DNA from: Thermoguttaceae bacterium
Lineage (GTDB): Bacteria > Planctomycetota > Planctomycetia > Pirellulales > Thermoguttaceae
DNA: 64,000 bases
Reading direction: 5' to 3'
Assembly (NCBI GenBank): GCA_025060325.1
Contig: JANXBW010000021.1
Span: forward strand, 24,080-88,079
The notes under the pieces: generated by a model
Told to the model about the DNA's origin: nothing
The model's input: only the letters and a program-made list of their open reading frames with translations
Database searches by the model: none
In this document: positions 37,967 to 47,639 of the stretch, piece by piece
Position numbering within the stretch: position 1 is the first letter of the stretch
How the letters are laid out: each line of letters starts with the position of its first letter
Program-made: the position numbers and the translations under genes

Positions 37967-38311
37967 CCGTTCACCCCCTTTTCGAAACGCCGCAAATCTG
38001 ACTGGGCGTCGTGCATGCCGGAATGAGCCGCTAGCAGTGTCCACGAAACGGCAACGTGTGATGTGTTAATAGTTTCTATCCGGCGGGCGCGAGACCTTTC
38101 GCGCACTAAGGAACCCCACTTGGGTAAGCCTTCCGAATCCGTGCCGTCACTTGGTAGGCAATTCCTGGACCATCTACGGATCGTAATCTTGCAAACCGCC
38201 CAGGCCAAAGCATTTTCCCGGTTGTTGCAGGGGGTCTCGAGTAACCGCCACCCCGCAGCCGGCTGGATCGGACCTAACCCGGCCGGGCCAACGTCAGTTG
38301 CTTTGGAAGGC
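37967..38311. other. nfeD-floA spacer
   Basis: This 345-base spacer is unusually long for an nfeD-floA pair. No gene is supported; a minus-strand frame across it has no family character. It could hold a separate floA promoter. Confidence 0.4.
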
Positions 38312-38917
38312 TCAGGAATTCCTTCTTTGGTGATTCCCCTCGGGCACAGGTGGGCACACTTCCGGAAGATCTGGCCGATCTTCCCTGTCAACATCTGCCT
38401 GGGGCATTTCCCCCGGCTCGACGACTAAATATCCCGCGCGGACCTCGCGAACGACAACCGGCGTGCCCTGCGCTAGCGGACCCAGGCGACAAGTCGCTGA
38501 AAACTGCTTTCCCGCCACCGAGACAACCCCGCCGGGGCGAAGGTCCGTGACAGCCAAGCCCACCATCCCAACCAGCCGATCGTTGGCTTCGTTTCGGGAC
38601 CCGGCCGAATCGGGTTCACCCGGCGAGGGTGGCCAAAGGATCATCTTTCGCCCCAGAGACGTTCTTGGCCACAAAGAAAGTCCCCAAACCACAATGGCCG
38701 GGGTCATCACGGCGATAATCACTAGGACTACAACGCCAAATCCTTCTCCATACAGCGTAAAGGCCGCGACCACAGCGGCAGTTAAAAAAACAGCCGCCGC
38801 AAAACCTAGAAGTCCTCCCGACGGCACAAAAACTTCAAGGACAACGCAGAGAAAACCAAAGACAAGAAGAATCACCGGCACCGAAAAAAGATAAGTCCAC
38901 ACCCCCCATTCATCCAC
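38312..38917 (-). CDS. NfeD-like membrane protein
   Basis: A 201-residue short-form NfeD. Membrane helices at about 8-30, 33-55 and 60-80 are followed by the characteristic OB-fold domain: LVGMVGLAVTDLRPGGVVSVAGKQ (quoted in part), then TPVVVREVRAGYLVVEP. NfeD proteins accompany flotillin-like FloA, and the two are thought to act in membrane microdomains. There is no ClpP-like protease domain, so this is the truncated type. The Pro/Glu/Asp-rich tail is probably disordered. The binding site is AAAAGG after a run of seven A. Confidence 0.85.
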   Translation of the reverse strand: MDEWGVWTYLFSVPVILLVFGFLCVVLEVFVPSGGLLGFAAAVFLTAAVVAAFTLYGEGFGVVVLVIIAVMTPAIVVWGLSLWPRTSLGRKMILWPPSPGEPDSAGSRNEANDRLVGMVGLAVTDLRPGGVVSVAGKQFSATCRLGPLAQGTPVVVREVRAGYLVVEPGEMPQADVDREDRPDLPEVCPPVPEGNHQRRNS

Positions 38918-39469
38918 GGCCTTTTTTTACCTCCGCTAGCGTGAAATCGCAATTGCCGCCCTTCGGCCGATGCCCCAAAGTTCCTTAGCTTTACTCGTAC
39001 AAAAGAAGCGGTTCTTACAAAGGGCAACTGCCCCGATGCTTTCCCCATCCTAACCGGCCTACGCCAGCCGGCGGGCAAGCCACCCTCGAAGATTCAGGAA
39101 AACCACCGTTTCAGCCAATGGTGTACTCCCACCTTCGATAGCCGGCTGAGTCAGAAGCTTGGGCAAGACAAAAAGTCTGAGTTAAATCCGATGCTAGGCC
39201 CTGTGTGGGACTCATCCCTCCGCGCGAAAAAGTCAGCGGCGAATCACCCCTCGTGAAAAAGTCAAGGAGGCAGGCCACGTGCCCCATGCCTCGGCAGGGG
39301 CCTCCGCATTTTGCTCAAGAAAGCCGTGTGCTGGCCCCCACCGCGCACAAATACTTGGGCGTCTGACTTACGACGGAAAGATGAAACGGCTAGGAAGTGC
39401 TTCGGTGCTTCGTTATCGCTTCAGACCTTTTTTGCGCGGGGCGATGCAACTACGGCTCGATGTGGCCAT
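38918..39469. other. intergenic region with AAAAAGTC repeats
   Basis: About 550 bases, no gene. AAAAAGTC occurs at 39169, 39227 and 39256, spaced 58 and 29 bases apart. The last two sit in the longer match GAAAAAGTCA. The first lies in AGACAAAAAGTCT, a small hairpin. Confidence 0.4.
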
Positions 39470-40669
39470 CTATTTTGCACTTAGGAGGAACTTTTCGAAG
39501 CGGTTAAGGGCTTCCTCAAGGGCCTCCATGCTAGCGGCAAACGACAGCCGTACATAGCCCTCTGCGCCAAAGGCCGAGCCCATTACCGTAGCCACGCCCT
39601 CCTTCGCCAGGAACTCAAGGCACCAATCGGCCGTGTTGTTGATGATCTTTCCGTTATAACTCTTGCCTAAGTAAGCACTTATGTTGACAAATGCGTAGAA
39701 GGCCCCGGTCATTTCCGGGAAGCTAACTTTGGGAATAGCTGCCAAGCGCTGGCGCACGTAATCCCTTCGACGGGCAAATTCCGTCCGCATTTCGGCGACA
39801 CACTCCTGCGGACCATTCAAAGCAGCCAGAGCGGCATATTGGCTGATGCTACACGGATTGGAAGTTTCCTGACTTTGCAGGTCGCCCATCGCCGTGGCCA
39901 CATGAGCCGGCGATAATGACCACCCAATCCGCCAGCCAGTCATTGCATACGTCTTGCTCACACCGTTGATGACAATTGTCCGCTCCTGGAGCTCCGGTCG
40001 CAGCGTGGGAAAGCTGGCGAACGGAAGACCATCGTAAACAAGCTGATCGTAAATTTCGTCGGCCAGCACAAGAAGATCATGCTCAAGAACAATATCAGCC
40101 AGCCGCTCTGCTTCCTCCCGAGTATAAGTCGTCCCGGTGGGGTTACATGGCGAGCAAAGGAGAAGGAGCTTTGTCTTTGGCGTAATAGCCCGGCGGAACT
40201 CTTCCGGCAAAAGTTTGAATTGATTTTCTTCCCGCGTGTTGACAATTACCGGTTTGGCGCCCGTAAGCTTCACCAACTCCGAATAACTGACCCAATAAGG
40301 AGCGGGGATGATCACCTCGTCGTCGGGGTCCAAAACGGCGGCCAATGCGTTGTGGATAGCATGCTTCGCACCGTTGGAGATCACGACTTGACTCGGGCTG
40401 TAATCCAGCCCATAACGGCGCTTATAGTCGGCGACCACTGCCTGCTTGAGCTCCGGTATGCCGCTTGCCACTGTATACCGGGTGTGGCCGGCTTTCATGG
40501 CAGCAATGGCCGCCTCGCAGATATGCCACGGTGTGGGAAAGTCAGGCTCGCCAACACTCAGATCAAGGATTTGTCGGCCACTTGCTTTTAGCTCCTTAGC
40601 CTTAGCGGACATCGCCAAGGTTGCCGACGGCTCAAGCCCCCCCACAAGGCGTGAAATTTTCATCCGCAT
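39470..40669 (-). CDS. class I pyridoxal-phosphate aminotransferase, aspartate type
   Basis: A 399-residue aminotransferase that moves an amino group to 2-oxoglutarate. Motifs: SVGEPDFPTP near the N-terminus, the aromatic PYWVSY, CNPTGT, the cofactor-binding DEIYDQLVY and the Schiff-base lysine Lys239 in NGVSKTYAMTGWRIGW. It resembles the thermophilic aspartate/prephenate aminotransferases (1-beta type). Of three closely spaced ATGs the one at 40669 has AAGGGAG 6 nt upstream. A terminal LLSAK completes the fold. The exact substrate is inferred from overall similarity only. Confidence 0.93.
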   Translation of the reverse strand: MRMKISRLVGGLEPSATLAMSAKAKELKASGRQILDLSVGEPDFPTPWHICEAAIAAMKAGHTRYTVASGIPELKQAVVADYKRRYGLDYSPSQVVISNGAKHAIHNALAAVLDPDDEVIIPAPYWVSYSELVKLTGAKPVIVNTREENQFKLLPEEFRRAITPKTKLLLLCSPCNPTGTTYTREEAERLADIVLEHDLLVLADEIYDQLVYDGLPFASFPTLRPELQERTIVINGVSKTYAMTGWRIGWSLSPAHVATAMGDLQSQETSNPCSISQYAALAALNGPQECVAEMRTEFARRRDYVRQRLAAIPKVSFPEMTGAFYAFVNISAYLGKSYNGKIINNTADWCLEFLAKEGVATVMGSAFGAEGYVRLSFAASMEALEEALNRFEKFLLSAK

Positions 40670-41239
40670 TCCCATCTCCCTTTCTTCCACCCTGTCGTGC
40701 CTTTGTTAACACCCCAATTTTCTTTGAGCAGCACTTCTGTGCAGTAAAAACGAACGCCGTCACCGAGCAAATCGAGCCGCAGCGTTTTTCCCGAAGCGAT
40801 GCGGTGGTCTACCGCCGGTGAATGCTGCTTGTTGTCTGGCCAGTTGAAGGCCGTCCCTCAGCAAGATCAGGAACGAGTCGCACCGGGCCTCTCACCCGGC
40901 GACATGAGCGTATGGCCCAACTTTTCGGTCGAAGGAATAAGCCGTTCCGTTAGTGCCCGGCCTGCATTGCCAGTGCCTTTCCCCCCGAGATCCCCCGGGT
41001 TGGTTGACCGAATACACTTGAAGCAGCAAAATCGGCCCGAGAGGACCTGTGCTACTAGGCCACAGTAATTTCGCGCAGATTTCTCGCCAGAACCGGCGCA
41101 AATTAAGCTCTGCTAATAGTCGCTCTGGCCGCGAAATTACCGAAAAGAAACTTAACGCCTGCGGGCTAGGGCGTCAATGGTCCAAGAGCACAGTCGGGCA
41201 AGTTACTTCTTCAGAGTTTGCAGAGGGTAAGCCGACTCC
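40670..41239. other. divergent spacer
   Basis: About 570 bases between the divergently transcribed aminotransferase and inositol-phosphate synthase genes. No gene is seen. Promoters for both should lie here, but no convincing -35/-10 pair was found. Confidence 0.4.
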
Positions 41240-42460
41240 ATGGCAGCTCAGCGATACGGTGTTTGGTTGGTGGGCGCGTGTGGAGGGGTGGCGAGCACCG
41301 CCACTTTGGGACTAATCGCTCTCAAGCACAGGGCGATTCCTACTTGGGGGCTAGTCACCGAGCTGCCAAGATTTGCCGCGCTTCCGCTGCCGGGGTGGGA
41401 GGAGTTTGTCGTCGGCGGTCACGAAATTCGCCCGGTTGTCCTTGTTGATGAGCTTCGGCAATTTGCTCGGCATAATCGCGCTTTCGAACCGGGACTTGTT
41501 GACGCCTATGAAGCGGAGTTAACTGCCGTCCAGCCGCACATTCGCTGGGGGACTGTCTGGGGAGCTACCGAAGCGATTCGCAAGTTAGCGGGACCGGACG
41601 TCCCTGAAGATCACTCTGCCTGCCAAGCTATTGAGCGGATCGAAACCGACCTTCGGCAATTCCAGGAAGAGCACCGTCTGGAGCATCTGGTGGTTATCCA
41701 TGTCGCCTCTACTGAACCGCCCATCCCCAAAGACGAACTGCCCAGGACGTGGGCGGAACTGTGGCCGTGGCTTAGCCGGAAAGAAGCGACAATCATACCG
41801 CCCAGTTGCCTTTACGCGATTGCAGCGTTCCGAGCGGGTTGCTCGTACATCAATTTCACGCCGTCGGTTGGGCCGGACTTGCCGGCCATCACGGAGTTAG
41901 CCCTCCAGCGCAGGTGCCGGTACATGGGCTGCGATGGCAAAACGGGCGAAACGCTTCTAAAGAGCGTCTTAGCCCCGCTGTTCGCCCAGCGAAATCTTCG
42001 CGTGCTTAGCTGGGTCGGATACAACATTTTTGGCAACCTGGATGCCCGCATCCTCGACCATCCTGCCCACAAGACAAGTAAGCTCACCACCAAGGATCAA
42101 CTGTTGGGTGAGGTGCTGGGGTATAAACCCCAGACCCATGTATCGATCGAGCTTGTGGAAAGTCTCGGCGACTGGAAGACCGCCTGGGATCACGTGCACT
42201 TCGCGGGGTTTTTCGGCACCAAGATGGTGCTTCACTTCATCTGGCAGGGGTGCGATTCGGTACTTGCCGCCCCGCTTGTCTTAGATTTGGCACGTTGGAG
42301 CATCTTAGCTTGGAAGCGCGGAGAAGTGGGCCTCATGCCTTTCCTAGCCTCCTATTTCAAAAGCCCTTACGGGGTAAGCCAGCAAGACTTTTTTGCCCAA
42401 TTCCAATTGCTGGAGTCGTGGGCCTTGGGACCGCAGGCAGCAAAGCTTGCTGGTTCGTAA
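41240..42460 (+). CDS. myo-inositol-1-phosphate synthase family
   Basis: A 406-residue NAD-dependent enzyme that cyclises glucose 6-phosphate to myo-inositol 1-phosphate. The NAD-binding N-terminus is VGACGGVASTATLGLIAL. Core signatures are SYINFTPSVGPDLP, the active-site GCDGKTGETLLKSVLAPLF and VGYNIFGNLDARIL, and the later DHVHFAGFFGTKM. The C-terminal part (VLDLARWSILAWKRGEVG) fits the family. It is shorter than the eukaryotic enzyme (about 500) and like the archaeal/bacterial form. GAGGG lies 12 nt before the ATG. Inositol made here may feed phosphatidylinositol-type lipids or compatible solutes; no downstream pathway gene is adjacent. Confidence 0.9.
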   Translation: MAAQRYGVWLVGACGGVASTATLGLIALKHRAIPTWGLVTELPRFAALPLPGWEEFVVGGHEIRPVVLVDELRQFARHNRAFEPGLVDAYEAELTAVQPHIRWGTVWGATEAIRKLAGPDVPEDHSACQAIERIETDLRQFQEEHRLEHLVVIHVASTEPPIPKDELPRTWAELWPWLSRKEATIIPPSCLYAIAAFRAGCSYINFTPSVGPDLPAITELALQRRCRYMGCDGKTGETLLKSVLAPLFAQRNLRVLSWVGYNIFGNLDARILDHPAHKTSKLTTKDQLLGEVLGYKPQTHVSIELVESLGDWKTAWDHVHFAGFFGTKMVLHFIWQGCDSVLAAPLVLDLARWSILAWKRGEVGLMPFLASYFKSPYGVSQQDFFAQFQLLESWALGPQAAKLAGS

Positions 42461-42583
42461 ACAATTCGGCAAGTCATCTGCTACGGTGTACCTTATCCTG
42501 CTGATTTTCTTGTCGGGTAGGCTGCCGTAAATACCACCGGGCTAATCGGACAGGTATCGTTCAGGGATTTCCTGCCTTATTTC

Positions 42584-42610
42584 TTGACAGAGCTTCATCG
42601 GCGGGCTAAT
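42584..42610 (+). promoter_or_regulatory. candidate promoter for the CE15-like esterase
   Basis: A perfect -35 TTGACA at 42584-42589 is followed after 15-17 nt by GCTAAT or TAATGG as a weak -10. The start of the esterase gene is about 80 nt downstream. Confidence 0.35.
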
Positions 42611-42697
42611 GGTTAGCGTTAATTAGGCTGGCGTTACTAGTTGCGTTTCCTTGCTGGGAGTTCAACCGTAGCACGCTTGGAGGAGGGAGATCGAGCC

Positions 42698-44020
42698 ATG
42701 TGGGCCGCCATTAAGAAGTCGCCGGCCAACCTTTCGTTGGTTATTGCCACAGCGGTAGCTTTCGGATTGCCTGGTCTTGCTAGAGCGTGTCAAGATGAAG
42801 TCAACTATGACGAAAGCAAGGTACCCAAGTACACACTGCCCGATCCCCTGGTGTGTCTTGACGGAACACCGGTCCGGGATGCAAAGACCTGGTTTGAGAA
42901 GCGTCGGCCAGAGATTTTGGAGCTCTTCCGCAAATATGTCTATGGCAGGTCCCCTGGTCGCCCGGCAGACATGTGGTTTGAAACAACGAGCGTTGATGAA
43001 AATGCCCTGGGTGGAAAGGCTATCAGAAAAGAAGTGACTGTCCATTTCACCAAACGGCCGGACGGTCCTGCCATGCACATCCTCATTTACCTGCCCAAAG
43101 ATGTGCCCCCGCCTGTGCCGATGTTTATGGGCCTCAACTTCTACGGCAACCATACTGTGCATCCGGACCCGGGGATAACTCTCTCAAAGGCGTGGATGCG
43201 GCCGAACAAAGATTACGGAATTGTGGACAATCGAGCGACGGAAGCTTCCCGAGGGCGGGCGGCACAACAGTGGCAGGTCGAAAAGATACTCAGTCGCGGC
43301 TATGGCTTGGCCACGATTTATTATGGGGATATTGACCCCGATTTTGACGACGGCTTTCAAAATGGGGTCCATCCACTGTTTTATCGGCCGGGACAGACTC
43401 GCCCGGCACCCGACGAATGGGGCTCAATTAGTGCCTGGGCATGGGGTCTAAGCCGCGCTATGGATTATTTGGAAACGGATCCACAAATTGATGCCAAACG
43501 TGTGGCAGTGATGGGCCATTCGCGACTGGGAAAAACAGCGCTGTGGGCCGGTGCCCAAGATGAGCGATTTGCCATTGTGATCTCCAATAACTCGGGGTGT
43601 GGCGGGGCGGCCCTCAGCCGGCGGCGGTTCGGCGAAACAGTCCGCCGCATCAACACGGCTTTTCCCCACTGGTTCTGCCAAAACTTCAAACAATTCAACG
43701 ACCGCGAAGATGAGCTACCCGTTGATCAGCACATGCTGATTGCTTTGATAGCGCCTCGGCCTGTTTATGTAGCCAGTGCGGAAGAGGACCTCTGGGCCGA
43801 TCCCCGCGGCGAGTTTCTCGCCGCCAAAGGAGCCGACCCTGTTTATCGACTGCTCGGCACGGATGGTTTGGCTGTGGACGAAATGCCACCACTTGATAAG
43901 CCGGTCATGAGCAGGATCGGTTACCACATCCGCCGCGGCAAACATGACGTGACCGAGTTCGACTGGGAGCAATACCTCACCTTCGCCGATATTCACTTCG
44001 GTCGCAAGCCTCGGCCTTAG
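42698..44020 (+). CDS. CE15-like glucuronoyl esterase
   Basis: A 440-residue exported esterase likely to cut ester links between lignin and glucuronoxylan, or related esters. A signal peptide occupies residues 1-30 ([19 protein letters not shown]). The CE15 nucleophile elbow is GHSRLGK, with Ser275 and the conserved Arg276 and Lys279. Further CE15-like features are [14 protein letters not shown] at about 297-310, the acid Glu near 363 in the EEDLW segment, and His416 in [12 protein letters not shown]. The alpha/beta-hydrolase length and domain order fit. ATG 42698 follows GGAGGAGGGAG. The substrate could also be another uronate ester. Confidence 0.85.
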   Translation: MWAAIKKSPANLSLVIATAVAFGLPGLARACQDEVNYDESKVPKYTLPDPLVCLDGTPVRDAKTWFEKRRPEILELFRKYVYGRSPGRPADMWFETTSVDENALGGKAIRKEVTVHFTKRPDGPAMHILIYLPKDVPPPVPMFMGLNFYGNHTVHPDPGITLSKAWMRPNKDYGIVDNRATEASRGRAAQQWQVEKILSRGYGLATIYYGDIDPDFDDGFQNGVHPLFYRPGQTRPAPDEWGSISAWAWGLSRAMDYLETDPQIDAKRVAVMGHSRLGKTALWAGAQDERFAIVISNNSGCGGAALSRRRFGETVRRINTAFPHWFCQNFKQFNDREDELPVDQHMLIALIAPRPVYVASAEEDLWADPRGEFLAAKGADPVYRLLGTDGLAVDEMPPLDKPVMSRIGYHIRRGKHDVTEFDWEQYLTFADIHFGRKPRP

Positions 44021-44150
44021 TGCCTTAGTGGGGCAAGACTCCCGCCACCAAAGCCACACCCGTTGCCACATTTTAACTAAGATGGAACGCGGGCAAGGTA
44101 GCCCACCGCGGTCATTTCTTGTCTGGGGACGGCGGCGAGTATCTTGCCAG

Positions 44151-45095
44151 CTATGCTAGGTCGCGGTCTTCAAAGAGGAGAAGTGCCACCACTAGGGCAA
44201 GAAAGCAATAAATCAACGTATAGCCTGTGGCTGCCATAAGGTACACGGAGGGTACAGCCCGGCCGGTGGAGATGGCCGTTTCGATGCTCAGGTGTCCCAG
44301 CACCGGGAAGACAGCCGCAATCAGGTTGCCCACAAACCCCACGATAGGAAATCGTCCAACTGCAGAGTTAAGAATCAAGGGCGTCAGATGGCCGACGACA
44401 TAAATGGTAAAACAAATTATCAGGTTGGGAAGCATCGGCAGCCGGGTAGAAATAGCCACGGCAATCGATGCGAGAATGACCGCTTCCAAAAACACAAGCA
44501 CCAGCCCCGGTACGGTTTGAATCATTTCGTTTAAGCAATCGGCCGACCGCGGCTCGGGCAGGGCATTCTCGCGGGCATCGTAAACAACCTTATAGGAGAC
44601 ACTTCCCAGAAAAAGCGGGCTGAGGATAAGAAACATCAACACCACCGGACCAATCACGCCCAAAAATTTGCCAATGACCAACTTCCATCGGGAGATTGGC
44701 TTCGACAAAAGCGTGAGCGCCGTCCGGCCTTCCACCTCTTCCGAAATCGAAACGCTCGCTGTCCACACAGCCAGAATCACCGCCAGGACCTTGATCAGAG
44801 TGAGCCCCTCGGCCTTGAGCATCTTGATGTCTTCGCCGAACGTGTTGTAGGGAATAAACGGGAAGATAAGAATAGCTGCCACTCCAATGGCAATCAGCAC
44901 ATAGGCCAGTGGCTGGGAAAGTGCCTCCTTGGCGGCCGTGCGGGCTATCGCGTAAACACGCGGTGTCAAAAGTTGGAGGATCCAGCAGATGGCCCAAAAA
45001 ACAAGGGCTACAGCAGCCGTCCCCGCGGCCACCACCCACAATGGCCGAACCCACGTCATCAAGGCCGCAGGGCAAGGCACAATCGTTTGCGTCAT
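44151..45095 (-). CDS. ABC-2 type transporter permease
   Basis: A 314-residue integral-membrane protein with about six to seven helices: near 18-40, 63-82, 97-115, 136-160, 197-220, 225-245 and 285-305. The ISEEVEGRTALTLLSKPISRWKLVIGK segment (quoted in part) is the family hallmark cytoplasmic turn. ABC-2 permeases export lipids, polysaccharides, drugs or polymers with a separate ATPase, which is not next to it. AGGGAG lies 10 nt before the ATG. It is last in the minus-strand housekeeping run, 114 bases after the acylphosphatase gene. Confidence 0.85.
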   Translation of the reverse strand: MTQTIVPCPAALMTWVRPLWVVAAGTAAVALVFWAICWILQLLTPRVYAIARTAAKEALSQPLAYVLIAIGVAAILIFPFIPYNTFGEDIKMLKAEGLTLIKVLAVILAVWTASVSISEEVEGRTALTLLSKPISRWKLVIGKFLGVIGPVVLMFLILSPLFLGSVSYKVVYDARENALPEPRSADCLNEMIQTVPGLVLVFLEAVILASIAVAISTRLPMLPNLIICFTIYVVGHLTPLILNSAVGRFPIVGFVGNLIAAVFPVLGHLSIETAISTGRAVPSVYLMAATGYTLIYCFLALVVALLLFEDRDLA

Positions 45096-45209
45096 CGACA
45101 GCTCACTCCCTTACGCTTACGGATCTCTGATAACTGGTATTCCCAACAGTGGTCTTCAAAGGAGAACCGCCCCTCAACTTGACCGAAAAGCCTACCCCGA
45201 GTTGCCGCC

Positions 45210-45509
45210 TCAGTAACGAATTTCGAAGCGGTCGAAATTACCGCTGGCCACACCTTTGGTTACGTCTTCGCCGCGGATAAACCGCCCCATCTCCGCGCGG
45301 ATGTCCCCCAGGAATCGCTCTAAATCCTCCGCCGGTCCTTCGGCCAATAGTTCCACTCGCCCATCCGGCAAGTTTCGCACGAAACCGGTAATACCTGGGT
45401 ACTTTCGCGCCAAATGATAAGCCGTGTAGCGAAAGCCTACCCCTTGCACACGGCCATCGTAAAAGACGTGGCGACGCTCCTTGGCAGTAGCCTTAGGTCC
45501 CTGGTCCAT
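45210..45509 (-). CDS. acyP: acylphosphatase
   Basis: A 99-residue enzyme that hydrolyses acyl phosphates. The signature VQGVGFRYTAYHLARKY has the catalytic Arg in GFR. The second motif GFVRNLPDGRVELLAEG carries the catalytic Asn. ATG 45509 gives the usual length (about 90-100); the upstream ATG would add 13 residues and neither has a strong site. Lies between coaB and the permease on the same strand, with no functional link expected. Confidence 0.92.
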   Translation of the reverse strand: MDQGPKATAKERRHVFYDGRVQGVGFRYTAYHLARKYPGITGFVRNLPDGRVELLAEGPAEDLERFLGDIRAEMGRFIRGEDVTKGVASGNFDRFEIRY

Positions 45510-45848
45510 GGCGGTAAACTCTTGGCCCCGGACGGACCCCGGAGGCATAAAACCCGGGGTTTCGGGACTTCTCTTTCCGGCCCAAAACTCGCCGCTGGCA
45601 ACGTTTTTCCATCAAGTCCCTGCAGGCACCCCGCCTCCCCCAGCCGCACGAAGCCCGTATCTATCCAGGATTAGCACAAAGAGGCCCCCTGTCTAGGCCT
45701 CGCCCACTCGGAATATCCAGGGAGGAAATACCCGCAAGCTGTCGGTTCCGCCTACGGATACAGTAGCCTCAGGGATTACCTCCGCATCACGAAAGCTAAC
45801 GCCTTCGCTAAACAAACTTTGGTTTTTGGGAGGGCCGACCGGTTAACG
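45510..45848. other. coaB-acyP spacer
   Basis: About 340 bases between coaB and acyP. No gene, terminator or promoter is seen. Confidence 0.4.
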
Positions 45849-46496
45849 TCAGGAAACCCCCGCGCCGGGGCTTCTGTCAAAATAAGTCCGAAAAACCTTG
45901 AGGAGCCACCGAGCGACCTCACGTTTTGGCCCGGTCCTTGATCCCAAAACATCGCCGGATGGATCGAGCACCTCCACCGCAGTTTCCGCGGAGTTAATTG
46001 CCGAAGGCCCATTAAGGACAATAAGGTCGCATCCTTTCCGCCGAAGCTTAGCCACGGCCGCTTCCCGCGACAGATCCGTTTCCAGTGCAAACGCGACGAT
46101 CCATTGATGGGTTCGCTGGGCCACCAGCGAAGCGACAATATCCGGCGTTTCAATAAGCTCGAGTACTAGCTGGCCGCCGGACCGGCGAATTTTTTCGGGG
46201 GAGAAGACCTTCGGACGGAAGTCACATGGGGCGGCTGCGGCAATGACCCCATCGCAGCTGGGGAAGACTGCCTGAGACGCCTCCGCCATCTCCTCCGTTG
46301 TAACTACCCGAATGACCTCAGCCCCTTGCGGATAAGGCACAGGAACCGGTCCGGAGACCACGGTGACGTCGTAACCCTCGCCGAGAGCTGCCTCCGCCAG
46401 AGCCGCCCCCATCTGGCCGCTCGAAGCGTTGCTAAGGAACCGCACCGGGTCAAGATACTCCCGAGTAGGACCGGAGGTGATGAGGATTCGGGGCAT
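45849..46496 (-). CDS. coaB: phosphopantothenoylcysteine synthetase
   Basis: Condenses phosphopantothenate with cysteine in coenzyme A synthesis. The 215 residues form the CoaB domain alone: TSGPTREYLDPVRFLSNASSGQMG (quoted in part; nucleotide and phosphopantothenate binding), ATAAAPCDFRP-like AAAAPCDFRPKVFSPEKI and VLNGPSAINS. In most bacteria this domain is fused to CoaC as one protein; here coaC is a separate gene 373 bases upstream. No clear ribosome binding site precedes the ATG, so the start is tentative. Confidence 0.88.
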   Translation of the reverse strand: MPRILITSGPTREYLDPVRFLSNASSGQMGAALAEAALGEGYDVTVVSGPVPVPYPQGAEVIRVVTTEEMAEASQAVFPSCDGVIAAAAPCDFRPKVFSPEKIRRSGGQLVLELIETPDIVASLVAQRTHQWIVAFALETDLSREAAVAKLRRKGCDLIVLNGPSAINSAETAVEVLDPSGDVLGSRTGPKREVARWLLKVFRTYFDRSPGAGVS

Positions 46497-46869
46497 GGTA
46501 GGTCTAAAAGTTGTTCAGGCTCGAACTCCCCGGATGGCGAAACCGAAATGTTCCCGTAACTGACGGCCCACTCTTAGCAGGCCGTTGTAAATAGGGGGAT
46601 TTGGAGGATGTCTTGGTGGGCGGTTACCACGAGCTGTGCGAAACAGAATTCGCCCCCGCACGGTCATTGGACGCTAATCGGTAAGGGAAAGCTCGCGCTC
46701 GAAGTTGCCGCGGCCAAAGCTCCCCACTTGTCTCAGAAAGTCTGAAAATCGTTAGCTCGGGTAGTGAACCCGGAGAACGGTCACTGGGCTAAAACCATGG
46801 TCGGACGAACCCTTCGAGACTGAGCCTCACAGCCGGACCTCCGCAAGGGATTTGCCAAAGCTAGCCTTG
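46497..46869. other. coaC-coaB spacer
   Basis: About 370 bases between the two CoA genes. In most bacteria this position is a fused in-frame linker. No gene or terminator is seen, so the two may still share a transcript. Confidence 0.4.
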
Positions 46870-47436
46870 CTACTTCTTAGCCTTAGGCGGCAAGTTTGTA
46901 AGGATTTCAACGATCCTGGCGAAGATCCGCTCCGGCTCGGCCATTCGCCCGGCCCCGACCATTCCGCAGCTGAGGTAGCCGGTTTCCGGCTCAATTATTT
47001 CCACACCATCTTGCCGAAGCTGCTGAATATTTCGCTGAACCACCGGCTTCTGCCACATCGCGGTGTTCATGGCCGGTGCGATTAGGATCGGCCCGGTGAA
47101 GGCGAGGACGAGGGTCGACAAAAGATCGTCGGCAAGGCCAAGGGCAGCTTTGGCAATAAAGTTGGCTGTTGCCGGTGCCACACACAGCAGGTCTGCGTCC
47201 TGTGCCAATTCAATATGCGGGTGGGTCAAAGTGTCCCACATCCCCAAGGCGACCGGCCGGCGGCTCAGGGCCTCGAACGTCTTCGGCGCTACAAGCTGGG
47301 TTGCAGCCTCTGTCATGACCACCGTGACCCCGGCGGAAGCTTGCACCAACCGACTTACGACCGTAGCCGTCTTGTAAGCTGCAATTCCCCCCGTTACGCC
47401 GATCACCACCTCTCGACCTTGCAGATTCTCGGCCAT
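46870..47436 (-). CDS. coaC: phosphopantothenoylcysteine decarboxylase
   Basis: A 188-residue flavoprotein that decarboxylates phosphopantothenoylcysteine. The N-terminus GVTGGIAAYKT binds FMN. The catalytic His is in THPHIELAQ, PAMNTAMW is the PAMN substrate motif and the reactive Cys is in GYLSCGMVGAGRMAE, all as in the CoaC half of CoaBC. ATG 47436 has GGGGAG 5 nt upstream; a TTG codon just before it is not preferred. It follows the rpoZ-like gene by 204 bases. Confidence 0.93.
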   Translation of the reverse strand: MAENLQGREVVIGVTGGIAAYKTATVVSRLVQASAGVTVVMTEAATQLVAPKTFEALSRRPVALGMWDTLTHPHIELAQDADLLCVAPATANFIAKAALGLADDLLSTLVLAFTGPILIAPAMNTAMWQKPVVQRNIQQLRQDGVEIIEPETGYLSCGMVGAGRMAEPERIFARIVEILTNLPPKAKK

Positions 47437-47639
47437 CAAAGCTCCCCTTGCGTGACTATCAGACTTCTGTCTTGACCAAGGAGTGCACTATCAAAGTTTC
47501 AACCGTGACTTTCCTTGAGAGCTCGTGAGCTAAACCGCGTTGGTCCTTTCCAACAAGGCGACTCTTCTCCGACGGGGTCACCGGGCCCGGCTATGAAAGT
47601 TACCTGCCCCTCCAGCTAAGGACGGACTTGTCAAACCCA

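Noticed and set aside
37963..38394. 143-codon minus-strand frame between nfeD and floA
   Set aside because: It overlaps the end of nfeD, has no family features and its composition is unlike the neighbouring proteins.
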